Assembly: GCF_029852145.1 (NCBI RefSeq)
Contig: NC_079977.1
Location: 13,512,640 to 13,576,639 of the forward strand
Origin: Microplitis mediator
Taxonomy: Eukaryota > Arthropoda > Insecta > Hymenoptera > Braconidae
Direction of reading: 5' to 3'
Length of the DNA: 64,000 bases
A program made the translations under genes and the position numbers. Shown piece after piece: positions 23,800-39,017 of the stretch (position 1 is the first letter of the stretch; the number at the start of each line of letters is the position of its first letter). Under the pieces are notes generated by a model, which did no database searches, was not told where the DNA came from, and saw only the letters and a list, made by a program, of their open reading frames with translations.

Positions 23800-24676
23800 G
23801 GGGAGGGTGGGATCAATTGAACCAAAAATACTTTAACTTTTTTTTTTAGATGAATAAAAGCAAAATGATAACTTTTTTCTATGAAATCATACTTTATTAT
23901 ATGGATTATCATTTCTTCTAAGCACATAACTTAACAAATGATGAAAATTTTTAATAAATACAAAATTATACAACTGCATCAAATGGTTCAATCGTCCCCT
24001 TTACGGGGGCAATTGAACCGCTAGTCGGGGACAATTGAACCAAGAGTATTAGAATCACAAACGAATGACTTTAATGAATAATTTACTATTCCATTACAGC
24101 TTGAAACTGAAATTACAATACTTCTAATAATATTGATTATTTTATATATAATTATATGTTATAACAATCACTTTTACAACTTCTGTCAATATAATTATTT
24201 CTTTTCTTGGTTAGTTTAGCTTTTTTTCACATTCAGTCAAGATGCGCGCGCATGTCTGATGCTCATAGTGTGGTTCGTGTGGTTCAACCGTCCCCAAGAG
24301 TACTGATTCAATTGACCCCATATGATTTTATTGAAATAATTAGTTTAAGAAAAAATATTCAAGAACTATTTTACTAGATGTAAAGTTAGAAATTTATGAC
24401 TAATATATGAAAGAAGGCATTACAAAAAAAATTTTAAGATTACATTTGAAAATTAAAAACTTATCAAACAATTTGTCAAGAGCTGAAAAAAAAATTCAAA
24501 TGCCTAAAAACACAAAAACGTGAATTTTTTAAAATTAAATTATCACATTGGTTCCAAATTTTGGTCAAACTAAGGTTCAGTGTATTTAAATATAATTCCA
24601 AGCGGACGACTCATTTTTCTATTTTTTAAGCTTACTGGTTCAATTGCCCATTGATTCAATTGACCCCACTCTCTCC
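23800..24676. mobile_element. GGGGAGGGTGGG-ended element
   Basis: Left end GGGGAGGGTGGGATCAATTG and right end CAATTGACCCCACTCTCTCC are inverted. Internal repeats of GGTTCAATTG/CAATTGAACC occur near 23990-24050 and 24290. Related ends occur at 25995 (GGGGAGGGTGGGGCAGAG). No coding capacity. Confidence 0.55.
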
Positions 24677-24699
24677 GAAAGTATAATTTATTTTATTTT

Positions 24700-25994
24700 A
24701 TTTTTTTTTGAAAATTAGCAATTTTCTAAGCGGGAAGTTGAAGGGGTGAGCCGATTAGTCATGTCTGTCTAGAGTTATCGTGCTTACGACGTTCATCCGT
24801 AACAATCGACAGCACTGGTTTCTTGAGTTGAAATAATTCATTTTAAACTAATAAAATAACGAATCGACTTAATGTTAGGTGTAAATTGTTCCTCAGTAAA
24901 TTCTCTGTACACCAGCATACTATTTTATCTATTTTGGTAAAATCAAAAGAGCGTAGAAATATCTTCGTGAGAAAAAAATCGCCGGAAAAAAAAACCGTCC
25001 ATAATGCACCCTCAGCGCATTCACGCTTGAGGTGTGCAAAATTTATACATAAATTTCGTAAAATCAAATCACTTGTCACGTGAAAACTCAACTAAGCTCT
25101 AAGGATTTTCATGATAATTCTTTTTATATTTTAAAACTTCATATCAAACTATAAAAAAAGAGTATAAGAATTTCTATAAACATGAATACTAAAATAATAA
25201 TACTGCATTGAGTTTCATGGCGGCATTTAAAAAGTACTCGAATTTTATGACGGAGAAGAGTAAAATAAAAAAAAATGAACTGAGATAATGATTTTATCGG
25301 TGAAAAAAAAAAACACAAAGTTTTTCGCACTTCCGTTAAGGTTTCATTGCTTCTACTGTAAAGTCATTCGATTCAAGTTGGAGTTTCATTCGCAGAAGCT
25401 AGTGACAATGGTGTCACAGTGATAATGCCATCACCTCTGCTATGACTATAAAGGAAGTAAGGAACCTTTTTTTCTACTTTTACTGATACGATTATTTTAT
25501 GCATATGACAATGCGTCTGCAATATCATTTTGACTAAAATAAATACACCATTGGGAATCGTGATTGACTACTACATTACAATGAACAACTGCAATAATAT
25601 TTTCATTCTTTACATTTTTTATTGTGTTATCAGATAAAAATTCGCTGGTTACTTTTAGAGGTAGAATTTTATCCCTCGTAATATCTTATAAATGCACTTT
25701 TAAAAGTCATCGATATTCCGCAGATTCCAATCTATATTAAGTTTTTTTTTCTTTTTTTTTCTCATAGACTATTCTTTTTTATTGACTTTTCTGTGCAGAA
25801 GAAAGAAGTGTATAAGAAGGATCATCCATTGAATCTTTTTGGTATTCTACTTACTTTTGACTCTAATCGATTCAGAGTATTGATGATAGACAACGTAACG
25901 GTCTGTAGAAAACTAGAATTTGTTAAATAAAAGTTAAATTTTATACTCGTAATCCATGAGTTCTTCGAGCTCAAAAAACGGCTGGACCAACAAT
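24700..25994. other. Intergenic, repeat fragments only
   Basis: Contains a fragment of the CTTCCCGCTAAGAAAAT family near 24715-24740. Otherwise there is AT-rich sequence in which I recognise no gene; short open frames at 24843-25330 lack any family signature. Confidence 0.4.
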
Positions 25995-26300
25995 AGGGGA
26001 GGGTGGGGCAGAGCGGCCCCCCTGAAATTTTGACCAAAAAAAAAATTTTTTTTTTCGACTAATTACTATAAATCCGATATGTTTGCGCATTTTTACCCCT
26101 ACGCATGACATTTGGGGCAAAATGGACAAGCCCAAAATTTTGAAAAAGTGATTATTTCATATTCTTATCGTCAAATTAAAAAAAAAATTATTATAATTCC
26201 ACATTTCTAGCCCTATGCACAACACCTGGGGCAAAATGGACCCATAAAATTACTGCATGATAATGGTGAATTTACTTCATATTCACCTCAATTTACGGCA
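25995..26300. mobile_element. Left end of a GGGGCAAAATGGAC-type element
   Basis: GGGGAGGGTGGGGCAGAGCG is followed by repeated GGGGCAAAATGGAC words (26115 and 26230) and AATCCGATATGTTTGCGCAT, which also occurs in the related element near 52600. No right end is found. Confidence 0.45.
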
Positions 26301-28400
26301 AATTTAATTTGCTAAGAAAAAAGTGAGCTTTTTTTTCTTTAAATGTATTTAATCAATAGACATTACTCACTTTGATTTTCATAATTTTATTCTAAATGTA
26401 GCAAATATTTATCTTAAGCATAAATTGATTGAGTTTCAATAGTTATCTTTTTTTAGAATCGACTTCAAAAGTAATAATACTTTTACTAAGAATCAATAAT
26501 GATTGTATGAATTGAATGGAAGAATAAATTTGCTCAATCATTTAGTAACATTTGTTTCTATTGATAATTCGAGCCTGATAAGAGAATTGATTCCAATATA
26601 AACAATAAATGATATTGAATTATGTTTTATTCTTTCATAAATAAAAGATTATAATTCTTCTTGTGAAAACGAATTAAAATTGACGGTTGTTAGTGAGCCT
26701 AGTGTCATGCACCTGTATTTCACCCTACTTCCAATGATATGGATTATATTGCTAGCGGAACGCGTATAATTATGACGCTATTTTTTTGGTACTAACGGGG
26801 ATAGATCTAGAGGGCAGGAAGCTAAACTGAAATGACATCATCTGTGCGTCACTTGTTCTTTAGTCACGCGCAGGTGATGTTAATCGTTGATCCTTCTTTA
26901 TTATATTATTGTGTAAATGCAGAAAAGTTATGTATAATATCATAAACCATATTTAATAATTTCTATTCCAAATTTTTCGAGTATTAAAAATAACCATTCA
27001 TTTTAATAGATACATTTTATTTTTCCACATTTTGTTAAAAAAATTTTCAGAAAAAAAAACTCGAAAAAGAAAAATTAGATCTGATTAGATGTAATTATAT
27101 CCAAACGGTGAAAAATATCTAGATTTAAATTCAGACAGAATTCAACTATACACTGTAAAAAATTTACGGAGTGATCACAGAGTTTTCACAGAGGGGATGC
27201 TTTTTTAATTATTTAATTTTTCGGAGTGAATTTCACTTCGACGGGGAGTTTTGGAAAATATTAATAAAAAAACTTCGCAAAGTGAAATCGTCATAAAAAC
27301 TCGTCGAGTAAATTACTAATAAATGGTAAGGTTAGGTCTTTTATGTTGTCACGTTAATCTCAAGTACGGAAATAATTACGAATTCTCTCCACATATATTC
27401 ACGTGACATAATCTTTGAAAATTATAGCCAGCTGATAATGAAACCTTTCACGCCAATGAAAATAAAGAAATAGATATATCATTTTCCATCATTGGTTTAA
27501 TTCCGATGAGTCACAAACTTTCTCACAACTTACATCGAGCATACTATAAAATAACACTTTATATGTCCTGCACTGAGAGAAAAAATAGGTTTTCGGAACT
27601 AGGACACCGTAGTAAAAAAACACCTCAGCTATAGGTTTGTAGTACCTGTAACTGAAGTTTAATAGTAAATAGTACTAAAAAAAAAGTAGTCGATTACACT
27701 ATTACGAATACACTACGATGATACTAGTGAACATGACTGTTCTGAGTTAGATAATTTAGATTGAAAATTACTAGTCAGCAGAACTATATTATTCATGTAA
27801 ACTTAACAATTTATTTGAAGTTAAGTTAACTAGGGATGCACTCAAAATCGAGATATCTTGATCTTGTCTCGATCTCGTCTCGACTTATCAACACGATACT
27901 ATAGATTAGACTGATTCAAAAGAATCGACTAATTTTTTTTTCTTCATTATATCGAAAATATTGTTGGAAATGAAGAAAAAAAAATACTGTGAAAGTTTGA
28001 GCTCTTAATATTAATATTAACAACTGCCGCATTGCAATTTTCTATTTCCCGTTTAAATAACATGGGAAAATTTATTTTGTAAGCTTTGGAATTTTGTAGC
28101 TCTCGATGGGACTAATACTTTTGAATGTTCAAGACATGTTCTTATAGGAAATTTGACGCTCTACAAAAAAGGTCTCTTCTAATTTTTCGATATTTTTATT
28201 TCTTCCAAAGTAATTCGAAGTTAAGGTTAGATTGACGATAAATTTTCACATTTTTAAATTTTTTGACGCAACCATCAACTTTATCCGAAAATTTTAGAGG
28301 ACATTTTTTGTAAAGCATTTTATTTCCTACAACTTATCTCGGTGAAAATTTTCGAAATTTCACTTAAGTTGTATGTTATTTGCAATTAACTGAAAATTTT
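26300..28400. other. Intergenic, nothing firm
   Basis: AT-rich. A half-MITE is likely at 27152-27310 (CACTGTAAAAAATTTACGG with GGAGTGAATTTCACTTCG words). Around 28050-28180 there are words shared with the fold-back elements near 47500 and 49770 (AACATGGGAAAATTTATTTT). No gene. Confidence 0.35.
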
Positions 28401-28439
28401 CTTAAATAATCTAAATTTTGTTGTTTAACCCATGCAGGA

Positions 28440-29180
28440 GCTTCCAGAGTTGGATAGAGGGGCTATGCCTGGCCTACCATTGGGAAACCCAACTTGGGCT
28501 TACCCATATTGGCCCATGTCTGGGCCATGAATGGGTACTCAAACTTGGCCATGCCTATGGTTACCCATCCTTGGGCCAAGACGGGCAGCCCGAAGTTTGG
28601 CCATGCCTATGGTTACCCATCCTTGGGCCAAGACTGGCAGCCCTAAGTTTGGCCATGCCTATGGTTACCCATCCTTGGGCCAAGACGGGCAGCCCGAAGT
28701 TTGGCCATGCCTATGGTTACCCATCCTTGGGCCAAGACTGGCAGCCCTAAGTTTGGCCATGCCTATGGTTACCCATCCTTGGGCCAAGACTGCAGCCCTA
28801 AGTTTGGCCATGCCTATGGTTACCCATCCTTGGGACAAGACTGGCAGCCCTAAATTTGGCCATTCAACAGCGTGCCAAAACTGGCCCAAGCATGGGTAAC
28901 CTGGCCTTGGCCATTCCTATGATTAGCCATTCTTGGGCCATACCTGGCTAACCCAGATTCGGCCATTCCTATGGTTTGCCACCCTTGGGTCAAGACAGGT
29001 TAACCTAAGTTGGGCCATATCTATGTTTACCCATCCTTGGGCCAAGACTGGCAGATAAAATTTTGGCCATTTAACGGCGTGTCAACACTGGCCCAAGCAT
29101 GGGTAACCTAGCCTTGGCCATTCTTATGATTAGCCATTCTTGGGCCAGACCTCGCTAACCCAGGTTCGGCTATTCAATAT
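28440..29180. repeat. 52-bp minisatellite with TTGGGCCAAG core
   Basis: Six or so tandem units of 52 bp (TTTGGCCATGCCTATGG, then TTACCCATCCTTGGGCCAAG, then a short GGCAGCCC spacer) at about 28545-28860, followed by diverged units to 29180. Much richer in GC than the surroundings. Open frames on both strands (110, 122 and 74 codons) are repeat translations. Confidence 0.85.
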
Positions 29181-29199
29181 TAGTACTTTTTTCAGCTTA

Positions 29200-29939
29200 A
29201 ATAATGGTAAGATATAGGTGATATAGACATAGGTGACGTTAAAAAAATCGATTGTTCGAATAATTGATTTATATTAAAATAATCGAAAAACATCGATGTT
29301 TTATTTTTCTTATTTGTCGGTAACATTATTTTTCGAAAATTTAGTTACTTCTTAATGATTTTAGTTAAATAAGGCCGCTAACATTTAATTTACGAAAAGT
29401 AATCTACAGTTTTATTAAATTATTTAATTATTTCTTGGAATAAACAAAAAATTTTCTTAAAAATTAAGAATGTTAAACGTAAATGTGTACTCTTGAACAT
29501 GAATAATTCTCAATTTGATATATCTTTCCTACATATTTAAATTCTTTTGCGAAATGATGCGTAGAATATTTTTGATATATATAACATATTTCAAAATTTT
29601 ATATAATTATTTGAAACTTTATATTGTCTTCAAATTTTATGATAGTAAAGTTAGCAGACATTTGAAATTAATAGAAAATTTTTTTTTAACAGATAAATAA
29701 TGAAAAAAAAATATTTCTAAAAAAATGCACATGTCGGAAATTTCATGAACTATACGTGCAATTTTTCAAAATTTTTTTTTTAATGTTTATTTTTTTGTTA
29801 AAAATAATCAAAAAATTTTTAAATGTCTGCTAACTTTATTATCATTCAAATATTATGTCATTTTACAGATTCAATCAATTGAAAATTTTTTGTTTTTTTT
29901 ATTATAAATAAATTGTTAATTTTTTATTTAAAAGTTTTG
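29200..29939. other. Intergenic AT-rich
   Basis: Poly-A/T-rich sequence with a short open frame at 29515-29700 and no family signature. Confidence 0.4.
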
Positions 29940-32102
<2,163 letters not shown>

Positions 32103-32237
32103 TTTATTTTAAAATACTAAATCAAATTTGAAAAATTTGATCTCATTGTATTCTACGTTGGCAAGTTTATTTTTCTTTATTATTATGATTATTTTTAAAC
32201 GACTACAAGCCATAATACATATAAGTATACGTATATA

Positions 32238-33463
32238 CAATCAGCGGCGGGTATTCATACCGTACTCGGTTACAAGCGTGCCTTTTACTTCTCTACTTTT
32301 AGTACTCTACCAACATACAACTCTCTTAAATAGATTTCTATGCGAAAATATCAATACTAAATATATTTATGTTGCAAAATAATTCTATGTGAAATTATCT
32401 CTATGTAAACTTATTCTATTAAGTATAAATATATGTGAAAATAATTCATGTCCAAAATATCTCTATGTTATATATCTCTATGAAAATTAAGTCTCTACTA
32501 AATTTACTATAATATGACAGAATTAGGTGTTAACATATTTATATTATGGAATTTCTCCATAACTATACAACTCTCCTTAATATTTCTCTATTCTGCATAT
32601 CTCTATGACACAAAAATTCTATGAAAAAATTTTTCTATTTAAAAATTTTTCCATGTTTTCCAAAGTCAGTTTCAATATTTCTCTCAGAAAAAAAAAAACC
32701 AAGTTTTACGAATGATTTTGTGTCTTACCACCAGCAATCGCGTCGCGCTACCATAAAATTCCAACAACAATACAATAATAATGATAATGGTTTAAGTAAT
32801 TATAATTTTTTCTTTTTAAATGTCATTAAATTTGAAATTATAATAAAATACTGACAAAGTCAGGATTCAAATTTAATGTCATTTAAAAAGAAAAAATTAT
32901 AATTACTTAAACCATTATCATTATTATTGTATTGTTGTTGGAATTTTATGGTAGCGCGACGCGATTGCTGGTGGTAAGACACAAAATCATTCGTAAAACT
33001 TAGTTTTTTTTTTATGAGAGAAATGTTGAAACTGACTTTGGTCAACATAGAAAAATTTTTAAATAGAAAAATTTTTTCATAGAATTGTTGTGTCATAGAG
33101 ATATGCAGAATAGAGAAATATTAAGGAGAGTTGTATAGTTATGGAGAAATTCCATAATATAAATATGTTAACACCTAATTCTGTCATATTATAGTAAATT
33201 TTGTAGAGACTTAATTTTCATAGAGATATATAGCATAGAGATATTTTGGACATGAATTATTTTCACATATATTTATACTTAATAGAATAAGTTTACATAG
33301 AGATAATTTTTCATAGAATTATTTTGCATCATAAATACATTTAGTATTGATATTTTTGCATAGAAATCTATTTAAGAGAGTTGTATGTTGGTAGAGTACT
33401 AATAGTAGAGAAGTGCAAGGCACGCTTGTAACCGGGTACGGTATGAATACCCGCCGCTGATTG
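32238..33463. mobile_element. 1.2-kb palindromic element, TA target, copy 2
   Basis: Ends CAATCAGCGGCGGGTATTC and inverse flanked by TA (32236-32237 and 33464-33465). The arms pair over their full length with the centre near 32850. It is the same family as 14645-15871, but the unpaired centre is in reverse orientation, so the element sits the other way round. Its right end lies about 230 bp upstream of the DUF4806 start codon. No coding capacity; the open frames 32128-32382, 32621-32854 and 32860-33096 are arm translations. Confidence 0.8.
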
Positions 33464-33465
33464 TA

Positions 33466-33694
33466 CATATATATCGAGACAATAGAAGGTATTAGTCGCT
33501 GAACTCTTTAGAACTCGTGCGTTACGCTAGTGTCGAATATCTATATATCGTTAGCAGGTCTTGACTGGTTAATTTTTCTTACATGCAGTCAGTTCTTTGT
33601 TTCTAAGAGTCAGTTGTGCGTGCAGCGTCTTTCAGTGTACATCTTCGGTCTTTCTCTGAACTATTGTGTATTAATTTTAATTTTATTAGTAAAT
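33466..33694 (+). promoter_or_regulatory. Likely 5' leader of the DUF4806-type gene
   Basis: Short unique stretch between the palindromic element and the first ATG. Insect initiator-like TCAGT words occur at about 33590-33612. The reading frame is open upstream to 33530, but ATG 33695 is preferred because the family domain begins immediately after it. Confidence 0.35.
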
Positions 33695-33917
33695 ATGTCG
33701 GATGATGTGGAAGAATATGCAGTAGTTGAGTTCGAGGAATGGATTAATGATAAAAAAGCGGTAGAAGTAGTTCCGATTGGTTGGCTGACCGAGGACGAAA
33801 CTGTGTGTTACTGGCCGCCAAAACATCAAGAAGAAAATTTGCAAAAATGGATTGAGATAAAATACGCACCAGGTAAAACGTGGATAAAGTATCCTGTCAA
33901 CGTCATTAGCAAAGCAA
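33695..33917 (+). CDS. DUF4806-type gene, exon 1
   Basis: ATG 33695 (context AAAT-ATG) to donor GCAA|GTAAGT, phase 1. Encodes an acidic start MSDDVEEYAVVEF and the W-rich N-terminal domain to NVISKA. The exon is intact. Confidence 0.75.
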
Positions 33918-34229
33918 GTAAGTATTGATGTACATCAACTGCTTTATTTTATGAGTGTGAATGTAGCAGACATCAAACAAATTTAAAATTATAAATAAAT
34001 CGAGTAATTAATTAATAAAATAAAATTGAAAAAAAATGCGCATTCAAAAAATTTTAAAACTAACAAGTGTATTTTTTATAAATATTATTTTTTCAATTAT
34101 TTACCCTATTTAATTATAATTTCAAATTTGTCTGATATCTGCTACATTCACACTCGTTTTATTTTTAATATTTTTATTATCTCAATGTATTATCTTGTAG
34201 TTGACCTTTTAACTGGTTATCTAAGTCAA

Positions 34230-35000
34230 TTTTACTAACTTCCCGCTAAGAAAATTGTAAATTTTCAAAAATTCGGGAAGTTATTGGTTTCGGTCCGATT
34301 TACGAAAATCGAATTTTCATCAGATGTCGACGTTTTGAGGTCCTAGGAAGCTATTCTGACTAATTTCACGATGATGTCCGAGTGTATGTATGTATGTCCA
34401 TACGTACGTACGTACGTATGTAAATACCTGTATCTTTTGAACGGATGAACCGATTTTGAACTTTAAAGTGTCATTCGACGCGGCTTGTCAATATCTTGAA
34501 GCTGAAAGAAAATTAAGCTTGATCGGTAGGGCTCGTTCAGAGATATTCCAAAAATAAAATTTTTTCAAAAGTGTTTTTTTCGGATAACTTTTAATGTGCT
34601 CGATGGATTGATTCTAAAATGGACTGGGCTCTAGAGCTTTATAAGCCGCGTCGAATGCCACGTCAACCATCAAAATCCGTTCATTCGTTCAAGAGGAACC
34701 GCTGTCGAAAGAATTAAAAAAAAAAAATTTTTTTATTTTTTTCGAAATATCTCAAAAACGACTTGATAAATCGAATTCAAAATTCGATCAGCTTTAGAAC
34801 TTGATAAAACGCGTCGATTGCCACCTTAACTGTCTCAATCGGTTGATTCGTTTGAGAGATATCGTTGGAGAAAAAATAGTAAAAAACTATTTTTTTCGAA
34901 ACGAACGGCATCCAAAAGTATTTTCGAGGAGCTCGAAAACAGCGGGAAGTTTTAGGGCTGGCCCGCAGGGTCAACCGACAGACAAATTTTTTTTTAACAG
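34230..35000. repeat. CTTCCCGCTAAG / GCGGGCCAGCCC repeat block in intron 1
   Basis: Begins with AACTTCCCGCTAAGAAAATT (34237) and ends with GGGCTGGCCCGCAGGGTCAA (34951-34975). Between them are phrases about 'gaacggatgaaccgattt' and 'cgattgccacc', which recur near 54850-55120 and 57100-58800. This looks like one long dispersed repeat with CTTCCCGC-type ends. Confidence 0.6.
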
Positions 35001-35060
35001 TTTTTAATGATCTGAAGTTTGCTGACGTCTAATAATTTTCAAATTTTTTTTAGAAACGAT

Positions 35061-35628
35061 AAAGGCCGTGGGACGATAAGTATACCGAATCGGCCCCAGA
35101 TAGGGATCGGGCTCATTTTTTCAGGGAATGTTTGTACCCATGAGATACTTCGATGCTGCGAGTTTCAGGTCTTTATCTATAACCACTTCGGAGTAAATCG
35201 AAAAATATTGAAAATTAGAAAAAATTGATGTTCTCAGAGCGTACTTATTAGATTGATCTGAAAATTGGATATGTTTTGGGAGTTGATGGTAGCTATCTGG
35301 AAAAAAAATAAGAGCTATTTCGGCTCACAAAAACCTAAAAAAAAACGAGTTTATATTTTTAATTCCAATTTTTAAGCATCTTACCATTACGACACAGTTA
35401 TGAAAATATTTTTTTTGAATTCCTCATCCAATTTTCTATGAATCTATGGCCTTTCGAAATTTTAAAAAATGGTACTACATATTGAAAAAAAATAAAAACC
35501 ATTTTTTGCTCAAAAATCGGGTTTTTCTAATAATTTTACTCTTGAACTTATAAAATACAAAACTTACTCGTTTACTAAGGTAGAGAAAACCATAAAAAAA
35601 ATAAAATATCCTTACATTATTAAAATAA
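35061..35628. repeat. Left terminal inverted repeat of the DDE transposon
   Basis: Pairs with 38180-38749. A 69-codon open frame at 35019-35228 and its near-identical twin on the minus strand at 38582-38779 are translations of the two arms and are not genes. Confidence 0.75.
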
Positions 35629-35948
35629 TTTCATTCAATGTACTTAACTATTATTAAAAACTCTATCAGTAACTGTAATGAGTAAATCAGTATTCATTAC
35701 TATTGTTTATGTAAATCAACGTTGTTTCAGAGAACTTAAGCGTTCCCGCCCAATATTGAATGAATTTAACAACCACAGGATGGCACTGTAATTCGAAATT
35801 GGTAACACTGTTTTTTTTTTGTGAAAAGTCACTAGATCGGTAGATATCCTAAAAATTACTGAGTTTTGATATTCCAAAGAATTGGCTGTACTATTATCTA
35901 TATTTAGTAATTATTTTCAATTGTTTAAATAACTATTTAAGTGAAAAT

Positions 35949-38067
35949 ATGTCGACCCCTGAAGCTAATAATCCAAAGTGTTGTATTTGTTCGAAGTACC
36001 TGAAAAAAATGCCGGATATTCCAAAACATATAAAATCTGACGAAGAAGCTGAAGAGCTTTCAACTGTTTTTGAGTGTCCGATTGTAGTTGGTGATATTCT
36101 TTGTTCGAATTGTCGCGTAAAAAAATATAAAAAATCCAAACTTGAAGATGAGAATCAGGAATTATCGTTGGAAGATGAACTACCTTCAGATAGGAGTGAT
36201 CTTTTAGAAAGAACAGAATCGAGTTTATCAACGATGACTTTATCTCAATCAAGTACTGATGATCCATCTATTCATTTAGATATTGCCTGTGATGATGAAA
36301 TAGAAGAATGTATAGAAGTTTGAATGAAGAGAACTGTTGCGACTCATAGATATTGTTGTGTATGTTCTGTCTCAAATCAAAATCTAGTCGTTGTTCCTCA
36401 AGATGCCCGTATGCAATGCTTTATAAAGAAAAGAATTTTTATTCCGAATGGGAATCGATGCTGCAGCGATCATCTCATAAAAAAACGCTTTTATACGGAG
36501 AATTTGAACCACTTGAAAGTTTATTCTAATTGGAGTAACTTAAGATCTTCACAATTGTCTAAAATGATGGAAAGTTTGGCTGCAGAATGTGATTCGACAC
36601 TTCTCGATAAAATGGATGATTTTCTAATAACTGATGAGCAACTTTTTATATTTACTGGATTACAACGTGAAAACATACTCGAATTGCGAGACTTATTGAC
36701 AACTATGAGGAATACAGATTCCCGTTCAGTTATTCAAGCTCTCATTGTATTCTTATTTAAGTCACGTACCGGTAACTCTAACAGGTTGATATCAGCGACC
36801 TTACAATTGGAAAATGAGATGCTGGTTTCAAAATATTGTGACCAAGTGATCCAATCATTTGAGAAAGATATATTACCTCAGTACTTTGGTTTTCGATCTA
36901 TGTCTCGAAAAAACCTCATTGAAAATCATTCATCACCACTTTTGAAAAGTTTGTTTGCTGATCGTAGTGATAAGCTTTTCTTGATTTGCGATGGAACGTA
37001 TGCTCGGCATCAAAAGAGCTCTAATAACGCTTATCAGAGAAAGTTTTTTTCTGGACAGAAGAAAGTACCGTTATGTAAGCCATTTACTGTTGGTACTACC
37101 AATGGATATATAGTAGATATGTTAGGGCCCTGCCATGAAAGAAATATTGAAAGAAATTATCGATACTGCTGATGGTATTAGCAATTTGTTGGAACCTGGT
37201 GATGTTTTTGTTGTTGATAGAGGGTTTCGAGATGTTCAGGCGCACTTAGAAGAAAAAGGTTATGAAGTGTTAATGCCAGCATTGAAAGGCAAAAGAAATC
37301 GGTTAACAACTTCTGAATCTAATTCATCAAGATACGTCACAAAGATTCGTTGGGTAGTTGAAGCAGTACACGGAATGCTGAAACAAAAATATCGTCTACT
37401 AGACCTAAAATTCGATAATAAAATGTTACCCAGAGTCAGTAATTTTTATAGAATCGCATCATTTCTTCACAATCAGTACAACAAACGTCTTATTTCTGAT
37501 GAAGAGTACTCAGACGAAATTGTTGAAATGATTAAATCTCGAAATTACACTAATAATACACTTGCTGATGCAGTCGATAAAAATGGTTGGCAGCGAAAAA
37601 AACTTCCTTTCGAAACGATCTTGTCCTCTGATTTGATCGACTTTCCAGAAATGACAGAGAAAGACCTGAAACTTTTCTTTACCGGTTCTTATCAATATAA
37701 ACAAGCAGTATCATATCTAGCAGAGACGATTGACGAATCTGATAATATGACTATCCAGTTTGTCAGAGATAAAACCAATATTTTAAAGGTTCAAGTGCAA
37801 TCTCGTCATATTAATAGAAAAGTGTACAGATGTTTCATTAAATATAAACCTGATACTATTGGATGGAGTGGAATATCAAGATATTGCTGTGAATGCGCTA
37901 ATGAATTGAGGACAATCGGTTGTTGTTCGCACGTTGCTGCAATTATTTTCTATTTAGCATACGGGCGATATTTGGCTAAAATCCCCAGACCAGCAGCAAT
38001 ACTCAACACTTTATTTAATAAAGATAATATTACTCCTGTGATTGATGAAGATAGCGACGAAGACTAG
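35949..38067 (+). pseudogene. DDE transposase with zinc-binding N-terminus and SWIM-like C-terminus
   Basis: Three blocks. 35949-36323 encodes a cysteine-rich N-terminus (CCICSKY ... LCSNCRVKKY) and ends in a TGA in the same frame as the next block, which starts at ATG 36324. 36324-37172 has a second cysteine cluster (HRYCCVC ... GNRCCSDHL) and the first catalytic Asp (ICDGTYARHQ, Asp at 36990). At about 37135 the frame shifts by +1. The third block (to 38067) has the second Asp (VVDRGFRD, 37216), the Glu (RWVVEAVHGMLKQKYR, 37360) and a CxC...CxH SWIM-like motif (YCCECANELRTIGCCSHVA, about 37885-37945). The DDE spacing and Lys/Arg-rich region after Glu fit DDE_Tnp_4-type enzymes. Either an inactive copy or one needing TGA readthrough; the frameshift argues for inactive. 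Confidence 0.7.
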
Positions 38068-38179
38068 TCACAAATTAGGAGAACAATTTCATTTATCATT
38101 TGTAGTAGATTAATATATTTAATTGCAGTTTTAATTGTTTATGGATGAAACATCAGCGTTGAAATTAATAAATAAAAAA

Positions 38180-38749
38180 AATTATTTTAATAATGTAAGG
38201 ATATTTTATTTTTTTTATGGTTTTCTCTACCTTAGTAAACGAGTAAGTTTTGTATTTTATAAGTTCAAGAGTAAAATTATTAGAAAAACCCAATTTTTGA
38301 GCAAAAAATGGTTTTTATTTTTTTTCAATATGTAGTACCATTTTTTAAAATTTCGAAAGGCCATAGATTCATAGAAAATTGGATGAGGAATTCAAAAAAA
38401 ATATTTTCATAACTGTGTCGTAATGGTAAGATGCTTAAAAATTGGAATTAAAAATATAAACTCGTTTTTTTTTAGGTTTTTGTGAGCCGAAATAGCTCTT
38501 ATTTTTTTTCCAGATAGCTACCATCAACTCCCAAAACATATCCAATTTTCAAATCAATCGAATAAGTACGCTCTGAGAACATCAATTTTTTCTAATTTTC
38601 AGTATTTTTCGATTTACTCCGAAGTGGTTATAGATAAAGACCTGAAACTCGCAGCATCGAAGTATCTCATGGGTACAAACATTCCCTGAAAAAATGAGCC
38701 CGATCCCTATCTGGGGTCGATTCGGTATACTTATCGTCCCGCGGCCTTT
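38180..38749. repeat. Right terminal inverted repeat of the DDE transposon
   Basis: Inverse of the left arm, with few visible changes (CCGTGGGACG versus CCGCGGGACG). Confidence 0.75.
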
Positions 38750-39017
38750 AAAAAAAAAAAAAATTTTTTGAAATTGCACCTGTTTTTTTTTTTTTTTTTT
38801 ACATATGAATCTTTTTAGTTTTTATTTTTTATTGTAATTGATTTGTCAAAAATAATCCGAAAATTTTTAATTGTCTTCTAACTTCAGGATCATAAGTTTT
38901 TATTAGTGTGTGATTTTTCATAAATTTTTATTTTTTTTGTTAAAGTCAAAGCTGTTTGACATCAACGTCAGACTTACAGTTAATTATATTTTAAATCTTC
39001 ATTTATTTGCACACATG

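Larger units (their letters stand above)
35061..38749 (+). mobile_element. DDE DNA transposon with ~570-bp TIRs
   Basis: Ends AAAGGCCGTGGGACGATAAG (35061) and CTTATCGTCCCGCGGCCTTT (to 38749) open inverted arms reaching to about 35628 and from about 38180. Between them lies a decayed transposase (35949-38067). It sits in intron 1 of the DUF4806-type gene in the sense orientation. The A/T-rich flanks hide the target duplication. An autonomous-type element that is no longer active, because of a stop and a frameshift. Superfamily probably PIF/Harbinger or IS4EU/ISL2EU-like, judged from the DDE pattern. Confidence 0.75.

Noticed and set aside
28418..28899. Open frames of 110-122 codons as a coding gene
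   Set aside because: They are translations of a 52-bp minisatellite in overlapping frames on both strands.
35019..35228. 69-codon open frame with a twin at 38582-38779
   Set aside because: Both lie in the terminal inverted repeats of the DDE transposon and are mirror translations.
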